Source of the DNA: Sediminibacterium sp. Gen4
GTDB taxonomy: Bacteria > Bacteroidota > Bacteroidia > Chitinophagales > Chitinophagaceae
DNA: 57,147 bases
Assembly (NCBI GenBank): GCA_013391385.1
Contig: JACBFI010000021.1
Location: 1 to 57,147, forward strand
Direction: 5' to 3'
The notes under the pieces are model-generated. The model was not told the DNA's origin, did no database searches, and saw only the letters and a program-made list of their open reading frames with translations. Below are positions 1 to 7,984 of this stretch, piece by piece (the stretch's first letter is position 1; each line of letters begins with the position of its first letter). A program made the position numbers and the translations under genes.

Positions 1-285
1 ATATGCCAACTTGCTAGCTGTGTAGCGCGCAGAGTCCTCTACGAGAGACGTCTGCGAGGAACCCTTTTTTATTTTGGACACTCTGAGGAAAATGAAGTGA
101 TGTTACTCACTATGATGTTTTCATTTATACAGCTCTTGTAATATGCCAACTTGCTAGCTGTGTAGCGCGCAGAGTCCTCTACGAGAGACGTCTGCGAGGA
201 ACCCTTTTATTTTTGGATACTCTGCGGAGAATGAAAAGGAAAAAGAAAACCTTTTTATTTTGGATACTCTGCGGAGAATGAATGG
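1..285. repeat. Tandem 140-bp-period repeat, two full copies plus a partial third
   Basis: A block beginning ATATGCCAACTTGCTAGC at base 1 recurs at base 141. The first 66 or so bases of the two copies are identical, and they stay similar to the closing GAGAATGAA-type end. A shortened third copy of the 3' part (CTTTTATTTTGGATACTCTG) lies at about 247-282. The core contains AGACGTCT inside CTCTACGAGAGACGTCTGCG. Related pieces recur at 789-823 and 20088-20233, so this is a dispersed family. No coding capacity is seen in it. The third copy supplies the start region of the next gene. Confidence 0.85.
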
Positions 286-730
286 GGCAATTAGAACCTT
301 TTTAGTCAATCACGATTATATCGAGATGATTGACGGTAGTAATGATAAACTTTCTGAAAAGGGAATAATTGCGAAAAGGCTAAAAGGACACGACAATTAT
401 ATTGCTTATATAAACTATCAAGAAAACACTGAAATGCTTTTAAAAGAAAGCACTTTAGATGTCAATAAAAGCCTTTTAGAAACAAACGAGATAACAAAAC
501 AATCTCTGCGACAACAAGCAAAATTTACAAAAATAATAATGTGGTCAACTGTTGCTACTGCTCTAATTGCAGGCTTATCGTTATTGAAGGACTTGAAGTG
601 CAGTGATAATAAACAATCTGTAAAAGTCGAAGTACAAGTAAAACACCCAGCCCAATTACCACTCTCGGCAAAAGATACATTCCAAAATCATCCACTCGTT
701 CCGAAAAGGGCTTTTTCTCCAAAGAAATAA
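278..730 (+). CDS. Hypothetical protein with one membrane segment, probably N-terminally truncated
   Basis: A 150-residue product, not recognised. Residues 1-45 read like the second half of a small winged-helix domain (wing-like pattern IEMIDG then LSEKGIIAKRLKG), which would lack its first helices. This is followed by a hydrophilic helix and one hydrophobic segment near residues 88-106 (MWSTVATALIAGLSLL), then a Lys/Pro-rich tail. I chose ATG 278; an in-frame TTG at 260 lies inside the upstream repeat. The gene is AT-rich compared with the housekeeping genes and is bracketed by copies of the 1-285 repeat family (downstream copy 789-823), suggesting acquisition or disruption by repeat-mediated rearrangement. 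The function is unknown. Confidence 0.5.
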   Translation: MNGAIRTFLVNHDYIEMIDGSNDKLSEKGIIAKRLKGHDNYIAYINYQENTEMLLKESTLDVNKSLLETNEITKQSLRQQAKFTKIIMWSTVATALIAGLSLLKDLKCSDNKQSVKVEVQVKHPAQLPLSAKDTFQNHPLVPKRAFSPKK

Positions 731-743
731 GTTGAGAGACATT

Positions 744-760
744 CAACTTATAATAAGTTG
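744..760 (+). terminator. Palindrome after the hypothetical membrane protein gene
   Basis: CAACTTAT-A-ATAAGTTG is a perfect 8-bp inverted repeat followed by a T-rich run (CTTTTCTTT). It lies 14 bases beyond the stop codon at 730. It could be an AT-rich intrinsic terminator; the stem is weak, so this is tentative. Confidence 0.4.
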
Positions 761-788
761 CTTTTCTTTAGTACTATATTATAAGTAA

Positions 789-823
789 GTGCCTCTACGA
801 GAGACATCTGCGGAGAATGAAGT
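789..823. repeat. Partial copy of the 1-285 repeat family
   Basis: GTGCCTCTACGAGAGACATC followed by TGCGGAGAATGAAG matches the core and end of the tandem repeat at 1-285 and the copy at 20197-20233. It has the same orientation and lies between the membrane protein gene and the convergent gene at 853-1224. Confidence 0.75.
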
Positions 824-852
824 ATCAAAGTCCTTGAAAAAGCAATAAAATT

Positions 853-1224
853 CTAAACCGCCACCGCAGCATCCTCATGATAATGCAGAAAAGAAGCAAA
901 CTCATCCCCAGACCAATGTTTCTTTTCCTCAATCCAGGTGCAGAGATGATTTTTGACGCCGGTTAATTTTTGCCAGGCTTGTTGTAGAATGAGGGGCTCA
1001 TTGGAAGGTCTGAGCGGACTGGTGGTGTTTGCCAACTCAGCAACGATCTCACCACGCATATTGCGAAAAGTATCTTTGAAAAATTTTCCTACCGGAGAAT
1101 CGGTGGCACCATATACACAATTACCCAATACCAATCCCAACACACGATCCTGCTCTGTATTCAAAATAATATTGAGGTGCAAATACGCTACGGTTAAACC
1201 GTGTTGATCAAGTATAGGTGTCAT
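853..1224 (-). CDS. Conserved hypothetical protein
   Basis: A 123-residue soluble protein without signal peptide or membrane helix. It contains a GLVLGNCVYGA segment followed by PVGKFFKDTFRNMRGEIVAEL, and a C-terminal Trp/His-rich helix. I do not recognise a named family; the regular composition and base usage like the flanking conserved genes argue that it is real. It starts at ATG 1224, diverges from the FKBP gene at 1365, and converges on the membrane-protein gene upstream. No function is inferred. Confidence 0.6.
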   Translation of the reverse strand: MTPILDQHGLTVAYLHLNIILNTEQDRVLGLVLGNCVYGATDSPVGKFFKDTFRNMRGEIVAELANTTSPLRPSNEPLILQQAWQKLTGVKNHLCTWIEEKKHWSGDEFASFLHYHEDAAVAV

Positions 1225-1364
1225 GGCTGCAGTTAATTAGGGACGCCAATGTAGACTTTTCACTGAGTTCCTACTACCACTCCTGAAAGACTTAATACTA
1301 AGTTTACAATAAGATAACATTAGAACCCAATGCCCCTATTTGTTATTTTCGCAAAAAATTGTAT

Positions 1365-1799
1365 ATGGGAGTAGCTGATCAATTAGCACAATTAAAAGCA
1401 GAAAAATCTGCTGCCAATTTAAAAGCCGGACAAGATTTCCTGGCCACCAACAAACAAAGAGCTGAAGTAACCGAGTTACCCAGCGGATTACAATACGAAG
1501 TGCTCACAGAAGGCACAGGAGCCAAGCCACAAGCGCACAATGAAGTGACTTGTCATTATCATGGCACTTTGATCGATGGAACCGTATTCGATAGTTCTGT
1601 ACAAAGAGGCAGACCTGCCGCCTTCCCACTCAACATGGTCATCAAAGGCTGGACAGAAGGATTACAACTCATGCCCACCGGCAGCAAGTGGCGTTTCTTC
1701 ATCCCACCCCATCTTGCTTATGGAGATCGTCAGGTAAGTGCACAGATCGGGCCGAATTGTACGTTGGTGTTTGATGTAGAGCTGATCAGTTTTCGGTAA
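1365..1799 (+). CDS. FKBP-type peptidyl-prolyl cis-trans isomerase
   Basis: A 144-residue protein that catalyses cis-trans isomerisation of prolyl bonds. A short helical N-terminal stretch (residues 1-45, ending LATNKQ) precedes the FKBP domain at about 55-143. Family motifs are present: VTCHYHGTLIDGTVFDSS, VIKGWTEGLQLMPTG, FFIPPHLAYGD and TLVFDVELI. This resembles the FklB/Mip subgroup, but there is no signal peptide, so a cytoplasmic location is expected. ATG 1365 was preferred over an upstream in-frame TTG at 1359. A TATTTTCG element at 1344-1351 resembles a Bacteroidota -7 box; if used, the leader is very short. Confidence 0.9.
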   Translation: MGVADQLAQLKAEKSAANLKAGQDFLATNKQRAEVTELPSGLQYEVLTEGTGAKPQAHNEVTCHYHGTLIDGTVFDSSVQRGRPAAFPLNMVIKGWTEGLQLMPTGSKWRFFIPPHLAYGDRQVSAQIGPNCTLVFDVELISFR

Positions 1800-1800
1800 A

Positions 1801-1858
1801 AAGCTGCTAGCTACCAGCTGCTAGCCTCTAGAAGCTAGCAGCTAGTGGCTAGTAGCTA
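1801..1858. repeat. Word-palindrome array (GCTAGNN words) between convergent genes
   Basis: Repeated words of the type GCTAGCA/GCTAGTG/GCTAGTA occur on the right arm and their complements on the left. The central AGCTGCTAGC (1816-1825) and GCTAGCAGCT (1834-1843) form a perfect 10-bp inverted repeat. It lies between the stop codons of the FKBP and photolyase genes, and the photolyase TAG stop (1856-1858) belongs to the array word. It possibly serves as a bidirectional terminator. Confidence 0.75.
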
Positions 1859-3166
1859 CTGCTTCAACGCTTTAGCATACACTTCCAACACCCTCTTCCT
1901 CGCCACATCATGCGGAACAATTGGCTTAGGGTAGCTGAATTCATTGAGCTCGGGGACCCATTTGCGGATGTATTTGAGATCTTTATCGAACTTTTCAGTT
2001 TGCAGGGCGGGATTGAATACTCGGAAATAAGGAGCGGCATCACAACCACTGCTGCTGGCCCATTGCCATCCGCCGTTATTGGCTGCTAGATCAAAGTCTA
2101 ATAGTTTCTGCGCGAAATAAGCTTCTCCCCAACGCCAGTCGATCAGTAAGTGTTTGGTGAGAAAAGAAGCTACAATCATGCGAACACGATTGTGCATATA
2201 TCCTGTGGTGTTGAGTTCACGCATACCCGCATCCACGATAGGGTATCCGGTGGTACCATTACACCAATGTTCAAATTCCGTTTCATTATTCCTCCATTCT
2301 ATGCGATCGTATTCTTTTTTGAACGACTCCCCTTTTCCTACATGCGGGAAATGCCAGAGGATGGCATGATAAAAATCTCTCCAGATCAATTCATTCACAT
2401 AGGTATCATTCAACGACAATGCACGTGCTGCCAGTTGTCGAATACTCACCGTTCCAAAACGCAGATGCACACCCATTTTGGAAGTACCATTCTCCAATGC
2501 AGGAAAATCTCTGTTGGCACTGTATTGCTTGATGATACTCTCTTGTAATTGTTTACTCGGAAAAGGTAGATCCACTGCTATAAAACCCATCGATTGCAAT
2601 GATGGAATTTCTTTGATCGACTGCTTATAAAAATGCGCATAGTATTTTTCAACCGGATACGATTTTACATGAAAGGGTTTCAGTGCCGCTCTCCATTTTC
2701 TTCCATAAGGTGAAAACACCGTGTAAGGTTTTCCATCATCTTTCACTACTTCCGATTTTTCAAAGATCACCTGGTCTTTATAAGTTTGGAAACCCACTCC
2801 TTTGGATTGCAAGAAAGCAGCGATCGCATCATCTCTCTCTTTCGCATAAGGTTCATAATCGTGATTGGTGAAAACGGTTTCGATATCATAGACCTCAGTC
2901 AACTGTTTGTATACATCCATCGGAAAACCATAATACACTTCCAGACTGCTTCCCATGGATGCCAATTGCGCTTGCATTTCCATAAGTGCTGCATGAATAA
3001 ATTCCACACGACGATCTGCTTTGTCTTCGAGTTGATCCAGAATATTCCGATCAAAAATGAATATGGGTAATACCGGAACACCTGTTCTCAGTGCATGGTA
3101 CAAAGCTGCATTGTCTGTTAAGCGAAGGTCCCTGCGGAACCACATGACCTGTATGCGGGGTTTCAT
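1856..3166 (-). CDS. phrB: Deoxyribodipyrimidine photolyase (class I, cryptochrome/photolyase family)
   Basis: A 436-residue flavoprotein that repairs UV-induced pyrimidine dimers using blue light. The N-terminal alpha/beta antenna domain starts MWFRRDLRLTDNAAL. The C-terminal FAD/DNA-binding domain carries MGVHLRFGTVSIRQL, ELIWRDFYHAIL, the TGYPIVDAGMRELNTTGYMH signature, RMIVASFLTKHLLIDWRWG and NGGWQWASSSGCDAAPYFR. Length and order are normal for class I photolyases; a CRY-DASH role is less likely but cannot be excluded by eye. It is transcribed alone and converges on the FKBP gene across a word-palindrome array. Confidence 0.93.
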   Translation of the reverse strand: MKPRIQVMWFRRDLRLTDNAALYHALRTGVPVLPIFIFDRNILDQLEDKADRRVEFIHAALMEMQAQLASMGSSLEVYYGFPMDVYKQLTEVYDIETVFTNHDYEPYAKERDDAIAAFLQSKGVGFQTYKDQVIFEKSEVVKDDGKPYTVFSPYGRKWRAALKPFHVKSYPVEKYYAHFYKQSIKEIPSLQSMGFIAVDLPFPSKQLQESIIKQYSANRDFPALENGTSKMGVHLRFGTVSIRQLAARALSLNDTYVNELIWRDFYHAILWHFPHVGKGESFKKEYDRIEWRNNETEFEHWCNGTTGYPIVDAGMRELNTTGYMHNRVRMIVASFLTKHLLIDWRWGEAYFAQKLLDFDLAANNGGWQWASSSGCDAAPYFRVFNPALQTEKFDKDLKYIRKWVPELNEFSYPKPIVPHDVARKRVLEVYAKALKQ

Positions 3167-3274
3167 GGAATTTTTGTTTTGTAACAGTTAGAGATTCGAA
3201 AAGTTTAGAGTGAGTCGTTTTAAAAAACAAACACACTAAACTTTTATTCTTTTCGCTCATGGCCGCTGGGCCTC

Positions 3275-3428
3275 GTCCCTACTACCGGGCTGCATTGGCC
3301 TCTGATCAAATCTGCTACGCATGATTTGATCTATCATCGCTTCGCTTGATACCGACCCCAATGAGGCCCGTCCGTAGGGACTGGTTAGGGGTGAAATACA
3401 CTATACCCTCATTTGTGCTACACCCTAA
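3275..3428. repeat. Structured intergenic element with nested inverted repeats
   Basis: The 28-base segments at 3275-3302 and 3354-3381 are imperfect inverted repeats (GTCCCTAC and GTAGGGAC at the ends, about three quarters of positions pairing). Inside them GATCAAAT/ATTTGATC form an 8-bp hairpin (3304-3311, 3323-3330). Next to them TTAGGGGTG (3385-3393) pairs with CACCCTAA (3421-3428). The block is GC-richer than its surroundings. The stop codon of the aminotransferase gene (3425-3427) lies in the last arm. It resembles a REP or MITE-like element; no transposase is nearby. Confidence 0.6.
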
Positions 3429-4288
3429 AATTCATTATTTGATTTCAAATCTGATTGCATCATTTTATATAGACGAATCGCTGTTGCGTTGGTGTAATGG
3501 CTATTGCCCAATTGCTTCACCCATTTGATGCCGTGGATGGCGTTGGTGAGGAATAGTTCTGAGGCTTCGAGTAATTCATCTACGGTGATCATGCCTTCTT
3601 CTACAGGTATATTTTCTTTTCGAATTAGGTGTAACAAATGTCTGCGCATGACACCGTTTACCGGACCTTCTGTTAACGCAGGCGTTTTGATACTCCCATC
3701 TTTCACGATGAATACATTGGCGATGGTGGCATCTGCCACTCGATTATCAGGATTCAGCAGGATGGCATCATTCAGGTGGTTTTCTTTTGCCCAAAGTGCA
3801 CCCATCACATAAGGCAGGTAATTATTGCTTTTGATGGATGAAAAAAGATCGGCTGTTTTTCGCGCGTCTTTATAGATATCGATCACCAATCCATTTTCAT
3901 TCAGTTCTTGTGTGGCTGTTTGTAAGGACCAGCTTTGGATCAAAAAATACGGGTAATGATTTTGTTCATCATAAATACCGCCATCACCTCTTGTCACGGT
4001 AACGCGCACTCTTGCTCTTTTGGCATGTCCGTTTTTTTCTACAACGGATAATATCTGTTTTTCTAACCAGCCGGCACTGTGATATCCTAGCTTTTTAAAG
4101 CGCAGTGTTTCTAAAGAGCTGAACAATCGTTCAAAATGGTAATCAGCGAGCATGATCTTTCCATTGAGTACTTTGATGGTCTCAAAACAACCATCACCAT
4201 ACCGATAAGATCTGTTATTGGGAGAGATCAGCAGTTTGTCTGAACGGAGTATTTGTCCGTCATAAAAAAGAAAATCGCCTTCACGCAT
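3425..4288 (-). CDS. Class IV aminotransferase, probable aminodeoxychorismate lyase
   Basis: A 287-residue PLP enzyme of fold type IV. An early RYGDGCFETIKV motif lies near residues 29-40, the catalytic-lysine segment SIKSNNYLPYVMGAL has Lys about 153, and DAILLNPDNRVADATIANVF is the family signature for cofactor phosphate binding. The C-terminal half has the GPVNGVMRRHLL pattern. PabC-type lyases (4-aminobenzoate for folate), branched-chain and D-amino-acid aminotransferases share this fold; the short N-terminus and GDGCFET pattern favour a PabC-like role, as inference only. It is divergently arranged with the NIF3 gene, 48 bases apart. Confidence 0.75.
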   Translation of the reverse strand: MREGDFLFYDGQILRSDKLLISPNNRSYRYGDGCFETIKVLNGKIMLADYHFERLFSSLETLRFKKLGYHSAGWLEKQILSVVEKNGHAKRARVRVTVTRGDGGIYDEQNHYPYFLIQSWSLQTATQELNENGLVIDIYKDARKTADLFSSIKSNNYLPYVMGALWAKENHLNDAILLNPDNRVADATIANVFIVKDGSIKTPALTEGPVNGVMRRHLLHLIRKENIPVEEGMITVDELLEASELFLTNAIHGIKWVKQLGNSHYTNATAIRLYKMMQSDLKSNNEF

Positions 4289-4336
4289 ACCATCAATTAT
4301 AGAATGAAGGTAACTTGCTGATTCGAATCAACAAAT

Positions 4337-5440
4337 ATGAAGATCAATGCCATGATACAGGTGCTGGAGCAATTGGCCCCACCATCCTTACAGGAGAGTT
4401 ATGATAATGCAGGTCTCATCACCGGATCTGCTTCTTGGGAATGTACAGGCGTGCTGTGCACCTTAGATGCTACGGAAGCAGTGATTCTGGAAGCAAAACA
4501 AAAAGGCTGCAACCTGGTGGTAGCACATCACCCGATCGTTTTTAGTGGCTTGAAAAAATTGAATGGGAAGAATTATGTGGAGAAAGCAGTGATCGCCGCT
4601 ATCAAAAATGATATCGCCATTTATGCCATTCATACCAATCTCGATAATGTCTCCTGGGGTGTCAACAACAAAATCGCCGATAAGCTGGGATTGATCAACC
4701 GAAAGATATTATCGCCCAAACCCGGACAATTGATGAAACTCCACACATTTGTGCCGGTAGAGCATGCAGAAGCCTTAAGAACCGCTCTTTTTACTGCCGG
4801 TGCCGGAGAGATTGGCAAATACAGCCATTGTAGTTTTAATGTAGAGGGCACCGGAACTTTTCGGGCCGGTGAGGGCACTGATCCTTTTGTGGGGGAGATC
4901 GGTATTACGCATTCAGAGAAAGAAATTCGGGTAGAAGTTGTTTTCCCGGTTTGGAAACAGCAAGAAATCCTGTCTGCCTTGTTCCAAGCCCATCCCTATG
5001 AGGAAGTGGCTTATGATCTGGTGAGCTTAGGCAATGATTATCAGGATATTGGAAGTGGTTTGATCGGAACATTACCCGAGCCCATCGAAGAAACCCAGTT
5101 TTTACGCATGTTGATGACCAGTTTTGGTCTTTCGGTGATCAAACACACCCCATTTTTGGGCAAAAACATCCAAAAAGTGGCGATTTGTGGCGGTTCAGGG
5201 AGCTTTTTGACGGGAAAAGCACTATCCAAAGGGGCAGATATCTATATTTCTGCCGATTTCAAGTACCATGAGTTCTTTGATGCCAATAATCGTATGGTGA
5301 TCGCAGATATCGGTCACTGGGAGAGTGAGCAGTACACCACCGACCTGCTGATTGATGTTTTACAGGCTAAATTCCCTACCTTTGCCGTCCTCAAATCCGA
5401 AGTAAAAACCAATCCGGTGAACTACTTCACGGGGGAATAA
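4337..5440 (+). CDS. NIF3-family dinuclear metal-centre protein (YqfO/YbgI type)
   Basis: A 367-residue protein of the widespread NIF3 family, which forms toroidal hexamers with a two-metal site; the biochemical role is not settled (GTP cyclohydrolase I type 2 is a common label). Metal ligands are visible: VVAHHPIVF (His 64-65), IHTNLDNV (His 99, Asp 103), and a C-terminal IGHWESEQ. A central insertion at about 130-235, including EKEIRVEVVFP and HPYEEVAYDL, is the PII-like domain of long members, so the length is normal for this subgroup. It is followed 27 bases later by the zinc-ribbon gene, a conserved pairing. Confidence 0.9.
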   Translation: MKINAMIQVLEQLAPPSLQESYDNAGLITGSASWECTGVLCTLDATEAVILEAKQKGCNLVVAHHPIVFSGLKKLNGKNYVEKAVIAAIKNDIAIYAIHTNLDNVSWGVNNKIADKLGLINRKILSPKPGQLMKLHTFVPVEHAEALRTALFTAGAGEIGKYSHCSFNVEGTGTFRAGEGTDPFVGEIGITHSEKEIRVEVVFPVWKQQEILSALFQAHPYEEVAYDLVSLGNDYQDIGSGLIGTLPEPIEETQFLRMLMTSFGLSVIKHTPFLGKNIQKVAICGGSGSFLTGKALSKGADIYISADFKYHEFFDANNRMVIADIGHWESEQYTTDLLIDVLQAKFPTFAVLKSEVKTNPVNYFTGE

Positions 5441-5467
5441 CAATCAACAATAAATCACATATACAAT

Positions 5468-6223
5468 ATGGCTTCCGTTAAAGACTTTTCGGTTGAAGAA
5501 AAACTGGTGAATCTGCTGAAATTGCAGAAGATCGATAGCAAACTGGATGAGATCCAGATTTTGAAGGGTGAACTTCCGATGGAAGTGAGTGACCTCGAAG
5601 ATGAGATCCAGGGTTTACAGAGCCGTCAGACTCGTATTGAAGAAGAACTGAATGGTATCACTGAATTCATTGAAAGCAAGAAAGCTGCGATGAAAGAAAG
5701 TGAGGCATTGATCGCTAAATATGAGAAGCAGAGCGAGAATGTAAAGAACAACCGCGAATTCGAAGCCATCAACAAAGAGATCGAAATGCAACAGCTGGAG
5801 ATCAAATTGTGTGAAAAACATATCCGTGATGCGAATGAAGAGCTGGCTGATAAAGTAAAAGCTTTGGAAGCTGCTAAAAAGCAGATCGCTGTGAAAGATG
5901 GTGTATTGAACCATAAGAAAGGCGAACTGGAAAAGATCATCGCTGATACTGAGAAAGAAGAAACACATTTCAATAAGCAAAGTGCTGAAGCACGCAGTCA
6001 TATCGACGAGCGTTTATTGTACAGCTACGACCGTATCCGTAAGAGCTACCGCAATGGTTTGTCTGTGGTGCCGGTAGAGCGTGATGCTTGTGGTGGTTGC
6101 TTCAACTCTATCCCTCCTCAGCGTCAGAGTGAGATCCGTTTACACAAGAAGATCATCGTTTGTGAAAACTGTGGTCGTATCTTGGTAGATGCTGATTTGA
6201 ATGACAGCGTAGAAGTAAAGTAA
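5468..6223 (+). CDS. Coiled-coil protein with C4 zinc ribbon (DUF164/zf-RING_7 type)
   Basis: A 251-residue protein. Residues 8-195 form a long coiled coil rich in Glu, Lys and Leu, with a helical hairpin character. The C-terminus is a zinc ribbon with CGGC at 208-211 and CENC at 232-235 followed by GRILVD. This family is widespread and often lies beside NIF3 genes, as here; it has been proposed to bind nucleic acid, but no firm function is known. It is probably co-transcribed with the NIF3 gene, and a strong terminator follows at 6243-6268. No signal peptide; cytoplasmic. Confidence 0.88.
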   Translation: MASVKDFSVEEKLVNLLKLQKIDSKLDEIQILKGELPMEVSDLEDEIQGLQSRQTRIEEELNGITEFIESKKAAMKESEALIAKYEKQSENVKNNREFEAINKEIEMQQLEIKLCEKHIRDANEELADKVKALEAAKKQIAVKDGVLNHKKGELEKIIADTEKEETHFNKQSAEARSHIDERLLYSYDRIRKSYRNGLSVVPVERDACGGCFNSIPPQRQSEIRLHKKIIVCENCGRILVDADLNDSVEVK

Positions 6224-6242
6224 GATTACTTTAAATACTTGG

Positions 6243-6268
6243 AAAGGACAGCTATTTGGCTGTCCTTT
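6243..6268 (+). terminator. Intrinsic terminator of the NIF3-zinc ribbon operon
   Basis: The 10-bp perfect stem AAAGGACAGC/GCTGTCCTTT with loop TATTTG is followed by CTTATTTTC. It lies 19 bases after the zinc-ribbon stop codon. Confidence 0.85.
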
Positions 6269-6270
6269 CT

Positions 6271-6278
6271 TATTTTCG
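6271..6278 (+). promoter_or_regulatory. Candidate -7 element for the TPR protein gene
   Basis: TATTTTCG lies directly after the terminator hairpin and 6 bases before the ATG at 6285. It resembles the Bacteroidota TAnnTTTG element with the CGG extension also seen at 20843 and 17488. If functional, the mRNA would be nearly leaderless. No clear -33 TTG was seen. Confidence 0.35.
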
Positions 6279-6284
6279 GGCTGC

Positions 6285-7772
6285 ATGAAATACAAGTTCA
6301 TTTTTCTTCTCTCATTTCTTGTCATAACTTCTGTACATGCGCAGAAAGTGTATGATTTCAATGCTACCTGTCAACAAGCCTATCAGGAAATCACCAAATT
6401 AAAATTGGTGAAGGGGGAATCATTGATTGAAAAAGCCAAGCAGCAAAATCCCAATAATCTTATTCCGGTGGTTTTGGAAAGCTATATCGATTTCCTCAAG
6501 CTTTTTTTGAATGAGAACCCGGAAGAATACAAAATCCTGTACCCACGATTTTCTGAACGTATCAGTCAACTGGAACAAGGTCCGTCTTCCTCTCCTTTTT
6601 ATCGTTTTGCACTCAGCACTATCAGAATGCATAAAGCCGCATCTGCTATTAAGTTTGGTAAAACCTGGGAAGCCGGATGGGATATTCGTAGGGCATGGAT
6701 ATTATTAAAAGACAACAAAAAATCATTCCCTTCTTTTACTGCTGATGATTTGTATTACGGCACTATTCAAACCATGATTGGCACTGTCCCCAAAGGATAC
6801 AAATGGTTGACCAATATTTTGGGTATGCGTGGCTCTGTTACGGAAGGATTGAAAACAGTCAGCGCTTTTGTGAACGGCAATGATGTGTATGAACGAATCT
6901 ATGCACAGGAAGCACAGTTCATTTATCCGTATTTGTTGTTCTATATGGACAATAAAAAAGATCAGGCCATAGCCTTTATTCAGCAAAAAAAACTGGACCT
7001 GGTCAACAATCATTTACATGGATGGATGGCTGCCAATCTCACCCTCAATAACAAACAAGCGCAATACACCCAGCAGATCGTTCAGAATAGAAATCCATCT
7101 AACGAGTATTTGGATATACCCATCTGGGATTTTGAAATGGGTTTTGTGAAAATGTATCAGCTAAAACCCGAAGAAGCCATTCCTTATTTCGAACGCTTCT
7201 TACAAAAATTCAAGGGCAATTTTTATGTGAAAGATGTATATGACAAAATAAGACTCTGTCATTATATGATGGGTAATACCGCAGCCGCAGAAAAAGCCAG
7301 ACAAATGGTATTGTCCAAAGGTGCTACCGATTCAGATGCCGATAAAAAAGCACTCAAAGATGCCAAAGCCAATTATTGGCCCAATACATTACTCCTCAAA
7401 GCAAGATTGTTAAATGATGGTGGCTATCATAAGGAAGCGCTGGCTCAATTACACGGGAAAACGGAAAATGATTTTCCCAAAGAAGAAGACCGATTGGAAT
7501 ATGTATACCGTGCTGCCAGAATTTTTGATGACCTGGGAAGAGAAGAGGAAGCCATCAATGCCTATTTAGCTGCTATCAGACTAGGCGAATTCAGAAAAGA
7601 ATATTATGCTGCACGTGCGGCGGTTCAAATTGGACAGATATACGAAGCCCGCGGACAAAAAGCCCAAGCCATCGTATACTACCAACGTTGTTTGAACATG
7701 GGTGATCATGAATACAAAAACTCATTGGACCAACGTGCAAAATCGGGGATAATGAGATGTAAGGGGGAATGA
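6285..7772 (+). CDS. Secreted or periplasmic tetratricopeptide-repeat protein
   Basis: A 495-residue protein. It has an N-terminal signal peptide (MKYKFIFLLSFLVITSVHAQ, cleavage after HA or AQ), so it is exported. The rest is alpha-helical with TPR-like repeats, clearest in the C-terminal half: EAIPYFERFLQKFKGN, HKEALAQLHGK, EEEAINAYLAAIRLGEF and KAQAIVYYQRCLNMGD. The N-terminal 250 residues are a lineage-type helical region I cannot name. Probably a scaffold or outer-membrane-associated assembly factor; this is inference. The array at 7796-7975 follows the stop. Confidence 0.75.
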   Translation: MKYKFIFLLSFLVITSVHAQKVYDFNATCQQAYQEITKLKLVKGESLIEKAKQQNPNNLIPVVLESYIDFLKLFLNENPEEYKILYPRFSERISQLEQGPSSSPFYRFALSTIRMHKAASAIKFGKTWEAGWDIRRAWILLKDNKKSFPSFTADDLYYGTIQTMIGTVPKGYKWLTNILGMRGSVTEGLKTVSAFVNGNDVYERIYAQEAQFIYPYLLFYMDNKKDQAIAFIQQKKLDLVNNHLHGWMAANLTLNNKQAQYTQQIVQNRNPSNEYLDIPIWDFEMGFVKMYQLKPEEAIPYFERFLQKFKGNFYVKDVYDKIRLCHYMMGNTAAAEKARQMVLSKGATDSDADKKALKDAKANYWPNTLLLKARLLNDGGYHKEALAQLHGKTENDFPKEEDRLEYVYRAARIFDDLGREEEAINAYLAAIRLGEFRKEYYAARAAVQIGQIYEARGQKAQAIVYYQRCLNMGDHEYKNSLDQRAKSGIMRCKGE

Positions 7773-7795
7773 GGGATTGTATAAATTGCGGGGCA

Positions 7796-7975
7796 GATGG
7801 CGGATGGCGGATGTCGGATGTCGGATGTCGGATGTCTGATGTCTGATGTCTGATGTTAGATGGGATTGGATAATAGTTGATAGAGTGCTACTGATTAAAT
7901 CCAAGATCTGCGATCTGACATCTGACATCAAACAATCCAACCCTATATCAGACATCCGACATCAGACATCAGAAA
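7796..7975. repeat. Word-palindrome array, GATGTCN words
   Basis: The left arm (7796-7856) is a run of 7-base words GATGGCG, GATGTCG and GATGTCT. The right arm (about 7905-7975) has the complementary words, CTGACATC, CGACATC and AGACATC. The segment CTATATCAGACATCCGACAT near 7942 recurs at 13771 and, as TATATCAGACATCC, at 52673 and 52720. It fills the gap between the TPR gene and recN. No protein-coding sense is seen. Confidence 0.9.
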
Positions 7976-7984
7976 TAAAATTTT

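Noticed and set aside
1-240. CRISPR array from the two repeats at 1 and 141
   Set aside because: Repeat units are about 95 bases with only two full copies and unequal remnants; there are no short regular repeats with unique spacers, and no cas genes.
2150-2548. Long open frame on the plus strand inside the photolyase gene
   Set aside because: It lies opposite a well-conserved photolyase and has no family features; a shadow frame.
5615-6001. Phe- and Leu-rich frame opposite the zinc-ribbon gene
   Set aside because: It mirrors the Lys/Glu-rich coiled coil on the other strand; not a membrane protein gene.
7796-7975. CRISPR-like array from GATGTCN words
   Set aside because: The period is 7 bases with no spacers and arms are inverted; this is a word palindrome.
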